Positions 47,063 to 57,586 of a stretch of 64,000 nucleotides of DNA are shown here, piece by piece (position 1 is the stretch's first letter; every line of letters starts with the position of its first letter). Made by a program: the position numbers and the translations under genes. Origin of the DNA: Ceraceosorus guamensis (taxonomy: Eukaryota; Basidiomycota; Exobasidiomycetes; Ceraceosorales; Ceraceosoraceae); NCBI RefSeq assembly GCF_003144195.1, contig NW_020290014.1:124001-188000 (forward strand). Reading direction: 5' to 3'. The notes beneath the pieces were generated by a model. It was given only the letters and a program-made list of their open reading frames with translations. It was not told where the DNA came from and made no database searches.

Positions 47063-47575
47063 TCACAACCATGGTTGTTCCACCGCAGCTCGTTCCAACT
47101 CACCTTCAAGGTACTTGTTGAAATCGTCGACCTTCTCTTTGTGACTCTTTTTAGCCTCTTTGGCCACTCGTTCCCTCATCCTCTTCAACCTGACTTCCTG
47201 AAACTTTCTCTCAGCTTCCGTCATGGTTCGACCGGTTTTTGACTTTGAGGAAGAGGCGACATTGTTATCTTGAGAATCTTCCACCAACGCTTGCTCTCGA
47301 AGCATCAAGCTTTGAGCTTCAGGATCGTGCGAGCTGAGCTGGCCGTGCTGATCGTCGTTTAGGATGGCCTTGGAGGAGGAGGAGGAAGAAGCGACGCTGG
47401 GATCGTGCGCATCGGGAGACAAGGTCGGAGAGCTCTTATGCTTGCTGCTGCTGTTGCCGCCGCCGCCGATGCTGCTGCTGCTGCTGCTGCTCTTCTTCTT
47501 CTTCTTGGACTTGCTCGAATCGTCCCCTTTGAATTTGAGACTTCCACCGGGCTTGAATTTGTAGGCGCTGCTCAT
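47063..47575 (-). CDS. FAM32A: FAM32A-family spliceosomal protein
   Basis: Small basic nuclear protein. In humans FAM32A enters the active site of the C* spliceosome and stabilises exon ligation; fission yeast and other fungi have homologues. Single exon, 170 residues. It starts MSSAYKFKPGGSLKFKG, followed by a Lys-run and poly-Ser tract (encoded partly by a GCT repeat at 47471-47490), a variable acidic middle, and the conserved C-terminal helix TMTEAERKFQEVRLKRMRER, then SHKEKVDDFNKYLEGE. The start at 47575 was preferred over an in-frame ATG seven codons upstream because MSSAYKFKPGG matches the family. It is divergently paired with URA3, 669 bp away. The middle is longer than in human FAM32A (112 residues). 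Confidence 0.88.
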   Translation of the reverse strand: MSSAYKFKPGGSLKFKGDDSSKSKKKKKSSSSSSSIGGGGNSSSKHKSSPTLSPDAHDPSVASSSSSSKAILNDDQHGQLSSHDPEAQSLMLREQALVEDSQDNNVASSSKSKTGRTMTEAERKFQEVRLKRMRERVAKEAKKSHKEKVDDFNKYLEGELERAAVEQPWL

Positions 47576-48244
47576 GTGGCTGCTAGGGGGTGGCATGGTG
47601 CAAGCACGCGGCCAGAGCCGCCGCGGGCACGCCCAATTGAAGGTGCGTTCTTGGCAAGCGGATTGGTGCGGGATGACTTGGTGCGTAGCGTACGGTCAGA
47701 GCACGACCAAGATGTCGAAGGTGAGCTTGATGTGAAAAGCGTAGTGAGGTCGAAGATGGACATTACGATCGTACAACGAGAATGCCGGCGCGGGGGGCTC
47801 CATCGCCTGCCCTGCCTGCCTGCCTGCCTGCTCGTGGCTGCATGGCTCGACACCCGCATCGCTTCGACGTCGCGGCGGGTTCGGGCTCCGCGGAGGGGAG
47901 GAACATGCCGCACGTGATCATCGAAAGCCTTAGCGCCAAATGCTTGGAACGCCATCCATCCAGCTTTGAGTTTTGAATGCAGCAGCAGGTCCACAACTCT
48001 TGACTCTCGACTCTTGACTCTTTAAATATGCAATGTGAATCGACTCGCACTTGCTTGTCCTCGCGAAGCCAAGGCTCTCACACATCATCACTCACGACCC
48101 AGCTATCCTCATCGTCAACAAAGAGTCACGCGTGACGCTCCTCGAGGCTCTCACTTGAGCCAGGGCCAATCAGGCGGTACTCTGTTGGGATCCTTCATCC
48201 AGCCCCGTCATTCGTGGCATCCCCACGCAACATCGGTATCGACC
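47576..48244. other. Divergent promoter region FAM32A / URA3
   Basis: A 669-bp spacer. It contains a tandem GCCT/CTGC run (about 47808-47830) and a cluster of ACTCTTGACTC words (about 47996-48021) close to an AT-rich TTTAAATATG element that lies about 220 bp before the URA3 start. Confidence 0.45.
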
Positions 48245-49290
48245 ATGTCCATCCCGACGCACGCGCAGACGTACGCTTCTCGAGCGCAGAAGCTCAAGAA
48301 TCCGGCAGGAAAAGCACTGCTGGAAGTGATGGAGCGCAAGCAATCCAACCTTTGCGTATCAGTGGATGTGACCAGCAAAAAAGATCTGTTGGATGTGGTC
48401 AAGAGCGTTGCAAAATTCGTTTGTCTCGTCAAGGTGGGTTGGCTGAAAGGGACGAATACAGTCCAGATGTTTGGGCTGTATTAAGGTGGAGGTTCGCTCG
48501 CGTTGATCGTCTGTGGTTGACGATGCTCCTACTCGCTACAGACGCACATCGACATCGTGTCCGACTTTGATCAAGACTTGATCGATCAGCTCGTCGCTCT
48601 CTCCAAAGCGGAAGACTTTTTGATCTTCGAAGATCGCAAATTTGCCGATATAGGTCAGTTTCCCATCTCTCCTCTGGCCCCCTCGCTCTTTGCTACAACG
48701 ACGATGCTCGATCTTTCGTGCGCACAGGCAACACCGTTTCGCTTCAGTATGGGGCAGGAGTGCACAAGATCGCCTCCTGGGCGCACATCACCAATGCCCA
48801 CTTGGTGCCAGGTCCAGGTATCATAGACGGTCTCAGGACGGTGGGAGAGCCTTTGCAAAGAGGACTACTGCTGCTGGCTGAAATGTCGTCCAAGGGAACT
48901 CTTGCTAAGGGCGACTACTCGCAAGAATGCGTCAAAGCTGCCAGGGCTAATCAAGACTTTGTCTTTGGCTTCATCGCCATGCATCGTGTGCAGGACGACG
49001 ACCTTGTCGATTCCGCCGTCCCTGTCGAAAGGGACGCAGAGGACTTTTTGGTGCTGACGCCCGGTGTGGGACTGGATGTGTCTGGAGATGCTATGGGACA
49101 ACAATACAGGACGCCTCAGCAGGTCATCGGCGAGAGCAAATGCGACGTCATCATCGTGGGAAGAGGCATATACGGAGCTTTGTTGAAGAGCGATGATAGA
49201 GCGAGCGCGATTGAACAAGTCAGGAAACAAGGAGAGAGATACAGAGTAGCTGGTTGGCAAGCTTACGAGCAGAGGTTGACGGGTGCGTGA
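48245..49290 (+). CDS. URA3: Orotidine 5'-phosphate decarboxylase
   Basis: Last step of de novo UMP synthesis: decarboxylates OMP to UMP, in the cytosol. Three exons: 48245-48433, 48542-48653 and 48728-49290, encoding 287 residues, the expected length of the basidiomycete enzyme (pyr6 in Ustilago). The catalytic network Asp-x-Lys-x-x-x-Asp is in [13 protein letters not shown] (Lys96, Asp94, Asp99), rebuilt across intron 2 through a phase-1 join. [13 protein letters not shown] and the first-intron join FVCLVKTHIDIV hold the other substrate contacts, while [12 protein letters not shown] and [11 protein letters not shown] form the phosphate-binding loops. ATG 48245 is the first that fits the family; the frame upstream lacks similarity. 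A firm identification. Confidence 0.97.
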
Positions 49291-49455
49291 GCTTAGCCGT
49301 ACGCCCTGTAGGTCCCTTAGCAAACAATGTCATCTTTCGTCATGTCTGATTCATCTTTCATTTGTGCGTGTGCCACTCGTGACCTCTTAGATCATGGAAG
49401 CATATCAGCTGCATCAGTGCAGCAGCTCGACGCTTCTGTGCCAACGTCTTCAAAG

Positions 49456-50232
49456 ATGAACATCTTCGGGTACGGCAGTCTCATTTTCAAGCCGCCACCT
49501 CATACCATCCGAAGGACCGTAGGGTACATTAGAGGCTTCACGCGGAGGTTCGCTCAGAGCAGCATAGATCATAGAGGCGTTCCTTCCAGACCTGGAAGGG
49601 TCGTCACATTGGTCGAAGCTAAAGATTGGCACGCCTTTGCTGACGCGGAGGATACGCCAGAGGGCGACATTGTCTGGGGAGTCTGCTGGACTAGTGAGCG
49701 TTTCGGAGCGCTTTGGGACTTTGAACCACGCAGTGCTGACATGCAATCCTAATTTACGCGCGCTCAACTTCTAGTCGATCCGGCACACGCCAAGGACGTC
49801 AGGGCCTATTTAGACCACAGAGAGATCAATGGATACACGCCCACCTACACCGACATCTGGGCACCTTCCACGAACACGCGAAGCGCAGATGAGATAGTCG
49901 TCAAGTCGTGCTTGGTCTACGTAGGCCTTCCAAGCAACCCAGCATTCGTAGGCCCTTCGAGATCCCTGCAGGAATTAGCAGAATACATCTTCACTTGCTC
50001 TGGTCCTAGCGGAAGGAACGACGAGTACGTTTTGAAGCTGGCTAGAGCTACAAGGAACCTTTCCAATCAAGTCAGGGACTCTCATCTGTTCGAGTTGGAG
50101 AGGATCCTGCTCCAGATTCGCGAAAGAGAGGGACTGCCGCTGCTGGATGAAGATGTGGTGGACGAAGAGCGGGAACAACGCATCATGGAGGAGGTGATCG
50201 CCAGAAACAAGGCCAACGGAAAGCCTTTGTAG
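49456..50232 (+). CDS. GCG1: Glutathione-specific gamma-glutamylcyclotransferase (ChaC family)
   Basis: Degrades cytosolic glutathione to 5-oxoproline and Cys-Gly. Two exons, 49456-49693 and 49775-50232, 231 residues; the phase-1 join gives [20 protein letters not shown]. The substrate loop GYGSLIF lies at residues 5-11; the catalytic region is [12 protein letters not shown] (about 91-102), with the conserved Glu; then [16 protein letters not shown] and [16 protein letters not shown], both hallmark blocks of ChaC2/Gcg1. The C-terminal tail is charged. An in-frame ATG at 49327 would add 43 residues without family resemblance, so the ATG at 49456 (MNIFGYGSL) is preferred. It lies only 165 bp after the URA3 stop, so its promoter is short or overlaps the URA3 3' end. 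Confidence 0.94.
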
Positions 50233-50642
50233 CACACACACTTTTGTCACGTCTCGTTGCATATAAATACACCGAACATGATCACGGCGACAACACTGCT
50301 TCGAAGGCATCTCTGTATTTTGGAGCAGTACGCGTGCATCGCGACAACGCTTTGAGGAGGTAGTAGAGTGAGAGTACAGCACCGATCGCAGGACGCGGTC
50401 GGCGAGGAATGTGTGGGTGAATGACTCTTATGGTACACGTGCGTCTGGTTATCGCGATGCCCCTGACGCCCCTTAGTGCTTGAACTGTTTGGTCTTGAGA
50501 AGGAGGCCGAGAACTTCGTGGCTGTAGAGTGGTGATGTGTGTGTGAAAGTCGCTGTTTGGTCTTATTTGCAGAATCGACAACCCGTCGCTATCGAATGCT
50601 CAGGAATACTCTTTTCGTCCAAGTGTCCTGCCGCAAGCTCCA
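50233..50642. other. Convergent spacer between GCG1 and the PPR gene
   Basis: A 410-bp spacer with the converging 3' ends of the two genes. Nothing else is seen. Confidence 0.5.
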
Positions 50643-53600
50643 TTACGCCGCCGCCACTGGTTGTGGTGCCGAGGCGTCCGGTTCCGTCATAGGGCTCAGC
50701 AGCTCACGTCCACGCATCACAAGGGCAGCTGGATAGCCGCGCTCTGCCATGCGATCGGCCAGACGAGCAGCTTCAGCCTTCTGACCAGCTGCGACCTCTG
50801 CTCTGATGAGCTCGAGCCAGGTGCTCGGCTCTTTCTGCACGTCGCGCATGGCATGCGCGAGGTGATGCTGAGATGCTCGGGCGACCTCTGCAGGGGTAGG
50901 CTCGTGCGAGATGCCATCGCTGGGACCGGCGCCTGCGTGATGTTGACGATGTCCGATCGGATGATTGCCGATCGCAGCCATACCGACAGGCGGATCGCGC
51001 ATCTCGTTGAAGACTGCACGAGCACGGGCGAGCCCTTCGCTAGTGCCTTCTGAACTGAAAGCGCGAATGACGAGGTTGGCCACATATGCCGTCAGGCCCA
51101 CGCTCGAGTCCGCGCGCATCCGGTCGATGTATTGCTGCACCAGGTCCACGCGACCGTGTTGCAAAAGCACGCCCAATAGAGCCTCGTAAGCAACAGAGTC
51201 TGGCATAGCGCTGGATGGTTTGTAATGCACTCCGGCTTGCCAGGATGTACGTGCAAGTGTGGACGGGTGTCGAGCGATGGACTCAAAGACAGCGATGGCC
51301 CTGTCGACGTCCGCAGCACCGTACGCGTTGATGAGCGAAGCCCAGTGAGTGCCGTTGACATGCGCGTCTCCATCCATCACGAGCTGATTGAAGATAGACT
51401 CCATCTCTTGAAGCATGGGAGGCTGCAGCAGACCAAAAGTGTCAAGCAAGAGCTTGTAAGTGTGCTCGGATGGCTGCACCCGCAATCTTTGCATTTTCTC
51501 GTAATACAAAAGGGCTTTCTCGCGATCTCCATTGTTGACGAAGTACTGTATAAGTGTATTGAACGGTGGCGGGCGCAGTGGGTAGCGCCGGGACCTCGCA
51601 TTTGTTTCGCCTTCCAGAATTGCAAAAATGCGTTCAGCATTCGCGATATCGCCCGTGCGCACGCAAGCATTGATGACGGAACCAATGGTCACCACAGTGG
51701 GCTTGAGGTCACGTCCTGGCTCTTGCATCTCGTGGAAGAGTTGCAAAGCGAGCTCGGCCTTGCGTGCTCGGGCGAGCTTCGAGATGGTAGCAGTGTACAG
51801 GTAAGCCGAAGGCACGCAGCCAAGCCGCTGAGACTCGGCAAACAGTTCCTGAGCAACAAGGGCATCGTCGGTAGTGTCGTTGATGTTGGCAATCAGCGCG
51901 CCGTACGCGCTGGCATCGGGTACGCGCCCTGCGTTGATGATGCGGTGACGGAAGATGGACGCAGCGTCTGTTTCACCAGCATGAGACAGAGCGGCCATCA
52001 CCGCGTTTTCTAATCTGTACCAGGACTCGACTTGCCATTTCTGGTCGCCTCCGATCGACTGCACCAGAACAGAGCCCATGCTGTAGAGTTCCCATAGACG
52101 GTCGAGCTTACCTCGTCGTCCGGCATCGTCGATCAGCAGTTCCATAGGTGGGATGTCGATGTAGCTTCCCACTTCGGAGAGCAACTCTGTCACGCTCGTC
52201 CAAGCTCGGTCGCAGGCTTCGTGTCGCCTACTAGGGTTTTTGACGGACGATAAAGTATCGTGAATTCGGGCACTCTTGTCGAGATCGATCATCTGCACCT
52301 CGGGAAGAGGTCGAACAGGCAAAGGAGCTAACACGGGGGGCGGCAACAAGGAATGGGGCGCCGCGTCCGCGCCCTCCTCGGCATTAGAGTGCTCAAGAAC
52401 CGATGTCGGTGCCGTAGAGACGGGCGAGCGCAGCTGGTCGTGACTGGACTCGCTGCTAGCAGTGTCGAGCAGAGTGGCAGACTCGGGTGCCGAAGCCGCG
52501 CTCGCAGCAGGCTGAGCGGCGGAAGGGCTTGAATCGATGCTTTGAGCAAATTGTCGGCCAGGCTCGCCGTGCCTCTGAGCTGCGATTGTTTGTACGCGTC
52601 CGACAAGCGCTGAAGCGTGCTGCGATTTGGCGAGCAAGCTGGTCCATAACATGCCAAGACCGTCTTCTTTGAAAGCGTTGAGGTCCTGCGAGTGCAAACG
52701 TTCTTCTTCGATGGCGAACGCTTCTTGAAGGCATTTGAGTTCGGTGAGTGTCAAGCCCTCAATCCATGCTGTGGGCAAATCATGACGAGAGAGCCGGAAA
52801 AGTTCGGTGAAGCGCTTTACGAGCTCGTCGTTCGACCAAAGGTCAGCGACCGAAGCAAAGGTGGCGGTGAAGATATATCGACAGGCACAGTCGAGCAAAG
52901 CGACTGGACTGGCATCTGCGGAGTTCAAGATTTGAAGTGCAGCTCCCTGCAGCTTCGATCTCGTCTGCTCATCGAATGCGCCCAGGCGGCCGTCTTGCAA
53001 GCGAGGTCCGCGGCGGGCAATCCATGTGAGCGTAGAAGCGGCATCTGTGGATCTGCCCGTCGCAGCAAGGCCATCAACGGTCTGGAGCACGGCGTGGACA
53101 AATGTCTCTGCACTCTGATCCTCAACGTCGTCTCGAGCTCCTAAGCGCTTTGGCTCGCTGACCAGAGGCACCAAGGCGATGTTCCGTTCCAGCAGCTGCG
53201 TAGCGTGTTCACGCTCTTCTCCAGTTGACAACGCTTTGGCTGTCGCTGCATTGAGCATAATGAGATGCAAGAGCGTTGCGAGGGCTTCGGGCGCTTGCTG
53301 TAGCGATAGTCGAGAATTGTCGTGGCCATCGAATACTGATTCAGCAGCCTCGTTGGCTATCAGCAAAGGTCGCAAAGTCTGTTGCGCATCTCGTGTGTAC
53401 GCCTCAGGATCGTCTTGCTTGAGAGTGTCCACGATGAGCTTTGAAAGTTCGTAGAGGCTTGGCTTTGAGAGATGGCCTCGGGCCATTTGATGGTTCCCTT
53501 TTGTGAGGCTGGCGTGCTGCTCGTACCAGGAGCAGGCAGAAGCAACGTCTCCTGAGTGAACAAAGCCCAGAACAAAGTTTGACACCCGCGCACTGGCCAC

Positions 53601-55395
53601 CTTGATTTGAAGTTTCGCTGCATCCCCTTCGAGATCCTGCGCTGAGAAATTATCGGGAGGCAGCGTCTGACTCAGAAGAGCTACAGCGCCTGGTGCATCG
53701 CTTGCTGCAAAGTGGGCTCTGACCAGAGCATCGAAAAGGTTGTCTGTATGCTTGTCAGTCTTGATGTCAGCATCTATTTGCGACTGCGCTTGTTGAAAGA
53801 CTTGCAACAGGTGTTGCGTTGGTGCCTGCCCCTGCGCATCGCTTGGCTCCTCTATCAGAGCTTGAGCGGCCACGATGGAGTGTAGCAAAGGAGCGTACGC
53901 TCGAGCATGCTCGCGCGCATCTCTGGCGGCAGGTCTGCCCATCTCGAGCAACCTTTCGCACTTTTGCACGTCACCCCGCAGAGCAGCGACCTCCAAGAAG
54001 CTCTGCCATGGTGCGGCGTGACCAGCGGCGTGCGCAGCGCAGGTGAGTCTCCATGCAAGAGAGTAGTGCCGACCCGCTGCCACGTTCTGCGATCCACTTG
54101 CAATTTGAGCAGTCAGATCCGCACTTGTCAATGGTAATTTTTCTGGCAAAGCGCTGAGGCCGACTTGGCTGAGCAGCTCCGAACGCTCAGCGTTCAAGAG
54201 ACAGGCGATGACGCAGTCGTAGGAGCGCCCATCGGGTAGGAGATCCACGTCCAAAAGGCGTTTCCAAAGGCCGATGGCGAGTTTAGCCGAGACAGTGGCG
54301 CCGAGCACATCCTGACTTGCGGATAGTAGCCTAAGGCATAGATTCAAAGTGGAAAGAAGTGCTTCTTCCTTTGGTAATTTGTGCACCTGACCAGCGATTT
54401 CAGTTATTCTGACTTTGATCCACGAGGGTCGTTCGCCAACTCGAAGCAAATGGAATAACTGAGTGCAACTATTTTCGATGGTCTGGATTGTCGAACTTTT
54501 CTCTATGAAGTGTTTTTCACTGGAGAATTTGACGGCATGCAGCGGTTGTTCCTTCTCGCTCCGCTGCAGTGAGTCCGTATCGCGCTCGCTTCGCGCTGTC
54601 GGTATTCTGATGCCTTTGGATGTGGAAGCAGCACGCCTTGTGGTAGGAGGCGGCTGGACCGCCTCGACGACCTCGGGATCCGCACGGCCGGAAGCTGAAG
54701 TTGTCGATAGGGAGCGCGAGCGCATCTTCTGGCGTCCCGAAACATCTTGAATGTGTGGCGATGGCGGCACTGTGGTGGAGGTGGAGGATGGGGCGGTAGC
54801 TGTAGAGATCGAGCGACTCAGCTCGAGACTTGGCCGTGCATGCGATGATGCCTCGCAGCCGTGCGCGCCGACGAGCATTGGCTGCTTGGTGTTGTTGAAG
54901 GCATCGGCAAAGCGTCTCTGAAATTGAGCGCTTGGGGATATTTGCTGCCTGAGCGCGAGAGCGCGTGAGCTCCTCTGCGGTTGCCTGTGCGCGAGCTCCT
55001 CCTCATCATCGAATCCTGTTGATCCATCGTTCGAGCCCGAAGCGGAAGCATTGGCGAGCGCACGACTCGAGCTCTAAACGCGAGAGGATGAATCGAGTGT
55101 CAGCCCACAGCGAATTCGAGGAGCAGGGTGCTCGAGGGCAGGTATGACCCACCTGAAAATGTGAATGCGCACCCCGCCCAGCGTGATACTTGGCGCCTCC
55201 GATTCCAGCTCCACTTCCACTACCGCTCAGTCCTTGCGCTGTCGAAGAAGCTGATGAGGATGCGCCCGAGCTGAAGGCATTGCGAATACCTTGTGCACCA
55301 TTGTGTGCAGCAGCACCGGCTGCCGCGCCTCCAGCCGCTGCACCAGCAGCGGCATACCGGAGGAACGACGAAGCGAACTTGGCCGCTATGGGCAT
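50643..55395 (-). CDS. Large pentatricopeptide-repeat protein, probably mitochondrial
   Basis: Probable organellar RNA-binding protein. Two exons, 55395-55153 and 55073-50643, joined in phase 0, encoding 1557 residues. The N-terminus (MPIAAKFASSFLRYAAAGAA, then Ala/Gly/Ser-rich) has Arg and hydroxylated residues but no acids, fitting a mitochondrial targeting sequence. A low-complexity segment follows to about residue 220, then a long helical region with degenerate repeats. About residues 1130-1440 contain clear PPR units, for example YTATISKLARARKAELALQL, TIGSVINACVRTGDIANAER, FNTLIQYFVNNGDREKALLY and YKLLLDTFGLL. Length exceeds most fungal PPR proteins such as Pet309 or Cbp1. The ATG is at 55395; the open frame extends a little further only with TTG. 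The RNA target cannot be inferred. Confidence 0.88.
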
Positions 55396-57586
55396 GGGGC
55401 GACACAAGTAGCCCTCTAGAGCTGTTGCTCGTGACCAGGAATAGCTGCAACGATGGTAGCTGCGTGGAAGGGCGCTTCAAAGGCTTGGGGATGATCGGCG
55501 CTGAAAGCAACGAGAGCTCAGCGCCACAAGTTGTGCGCAGACTGGTCGCTGGCAGTCTCGGTCGAGCCAATGTGGATGGACCGATTGATCGATTTGGAAT
55601 TGCTCCGTGGCTGATGTGTTTGTCCAACCTTGTGGGTGATTCGTTGTCGTTGATCAGGAAGGTTCGCTGTAGGACGATGACCGCGCTGCAACGTCGACTC
55701 ACACTTTTGACTTGAACGTCCAGATTCTCGCATCAAGGCGCGCGTGGTCGCTTCCAGAAATTCTGTAAGCTGATGCCCGCGATGCCCATGCATGCGGGCC
55801 CATTCAGTAATTCGGTGCAAGCCGGTCCGGCGGGCAACGGAGAACACGTGATCGACACACGTCCGACGCTGACGCGGCGTGAACAATAAATTCGAGAATA
55901 TTTTCTGAGTAATGCCCTGGTTGCATGGTCTCCGCGAGCAGACATTCACTGATGATTCACAATTGTGATTTTGCTATCAAATCCACGTCCGCTTTCACAT
56001 TCAAAATCGCGATTCACAGCCAGCACGACCCGTGTTGATTCGTGATTCGCTGACTGCTGATTCAAGATCGTGAACCTCGACTGTTCAAACGTCCATCGCC
56101 ACGGGATCACTGAAAGCATTACATTTTGAAATGTTGCCCAATGTTTGGCGACTGTTGATGCCGCACGATCATCCTCGCCACAAACTTTACGCGCATTCGC
56201 ACCAAGCTCCGACGCATCAAGAACACGCTTTTGAAGCTCCGCTCACGCCGAGCATCAGCGCCAGAGCTTCGGTGCGGGTGGGCGTCGAATGGTGAAGACG
56301 ACCCGCATGTCGAGCTCCTCTACAGGTACATGATGACGACTGGCAGGAAGTCGAATCGGGTTGGCCTGAGCGGGGAGCTTTGCATGCGGACGTACAATCC
56401 AGGGCTCCATCTTCAGCTGGTCCCTGGCTCCATGGTCAGCAGGGAAGTCGGGTATCGCACCGCACAGCATGTATGCGGTCGCTCGTCACCCGGCTCATCC
56501 TTTCATGCTCCCCCTTTCTCTGCAAGCGGGCAAGACATCCCGTGGGCTCGCGCTCGCCACCAAATGTCGTCTCACAAGCTTCATTCAGCATGCGATATTC
56601 ACAATCAAAATGACGCGGGCAGGACGGAAGGCAGTCCTGCGGGACGTCAATACCCCAGCGACCACAGTCACACGGAATGGGCGAACGAATATGCACGTCT
56701 AGTAGTGGGTGGGTCTTAGCGTGGTCTCGGCGTTTGTTACGCTCAAACACTTGGCTTGCTCGGCTGCGAGCGGATCTGCACCCGCCGAGATACCATTCAT
56801 CGAGTCGATAGAGCTGTCATGCTCTTGATTTGCCGCTGCAAAGTCAAGCCGGGTCACCCTGCAGTCGCTGCGTCTTTCCACTGAAACACTACCTTCGCAT
56901 TGGTATCGTGCTGTGAGCAGAAGAGCAGCGCAAGATCCGGCCAGTAGACAAATCGCATGGATGCGTTACGAAAGCCAAGTGCGGCTCGGTCATGATGCTC
57001 CTCTGCAAGCGCAGGCAGGTACAGTCAACTAGCGCGCATGAGCATGTGCCTGGGCGTCGAACCAAACGCAACAACAGCCTTGCTCACTGCTGTTGCTCTT
57101 GTCAAGGCCCTGACAATTGCCATCGTGACCCCGGTGGATTGCCTGCTATTCCTTCCGTCGGTCTCGGACTTCGATACTTGCAGTGCGCTCCAAGTTGGAC
57201 AGATCATGCGGCTCATGCTGTTTGCTCGTATCACGATAGCAGCGGTCGCGAAGCACGGGAAGGTGCATTTTGTAAGTCATGTTGGACGCTCATGCCTGTA
57301 GGCACTGCAGCGCCCGTATGTGCCTTGCCTTCATTCAGCTTGTGTGCGCATGCCCTCTGGCGCAGCATCGCGTGATACCAAAGGATGCCCATGGCCTCCA
57401 ATGAGAAGGCGGCAGTCACGACTTGCTTTTCGTACATAAGGTGGAGCAGGCAACAGTGGGAAACGACCTTTGACCGAAGCCTGGTCGTTCTCATGCGCTA
57501 CTCAGCCCTTCTCCGCCGCGACTTTACATTGGCAATCCCTGAAAAGCTGATTCGTCAAACTGCACTCTGGTCACAGCTTGCCCAGC
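55396..57586. other. 2.2-kb divergent region, no supported gene
   Basis: Lies between the PPR gene (minus) and the membrane-protein gene (plus). The part 55940-56060 is rich in GATTCAC/GTGATTC words, the same dispersed motif seen elsewhere. Frames at 56231-56719 and 56992-57375 (plus) have no domain features. Confidence 0.45.

Noticed and set aside
56231-56719. 162-codon plus-strand frame between PPR and membrane-protein genes
   Set aside because: No motif or homologue recognised, and the region has a spacer-like composition with dispersed TCGTGA words.
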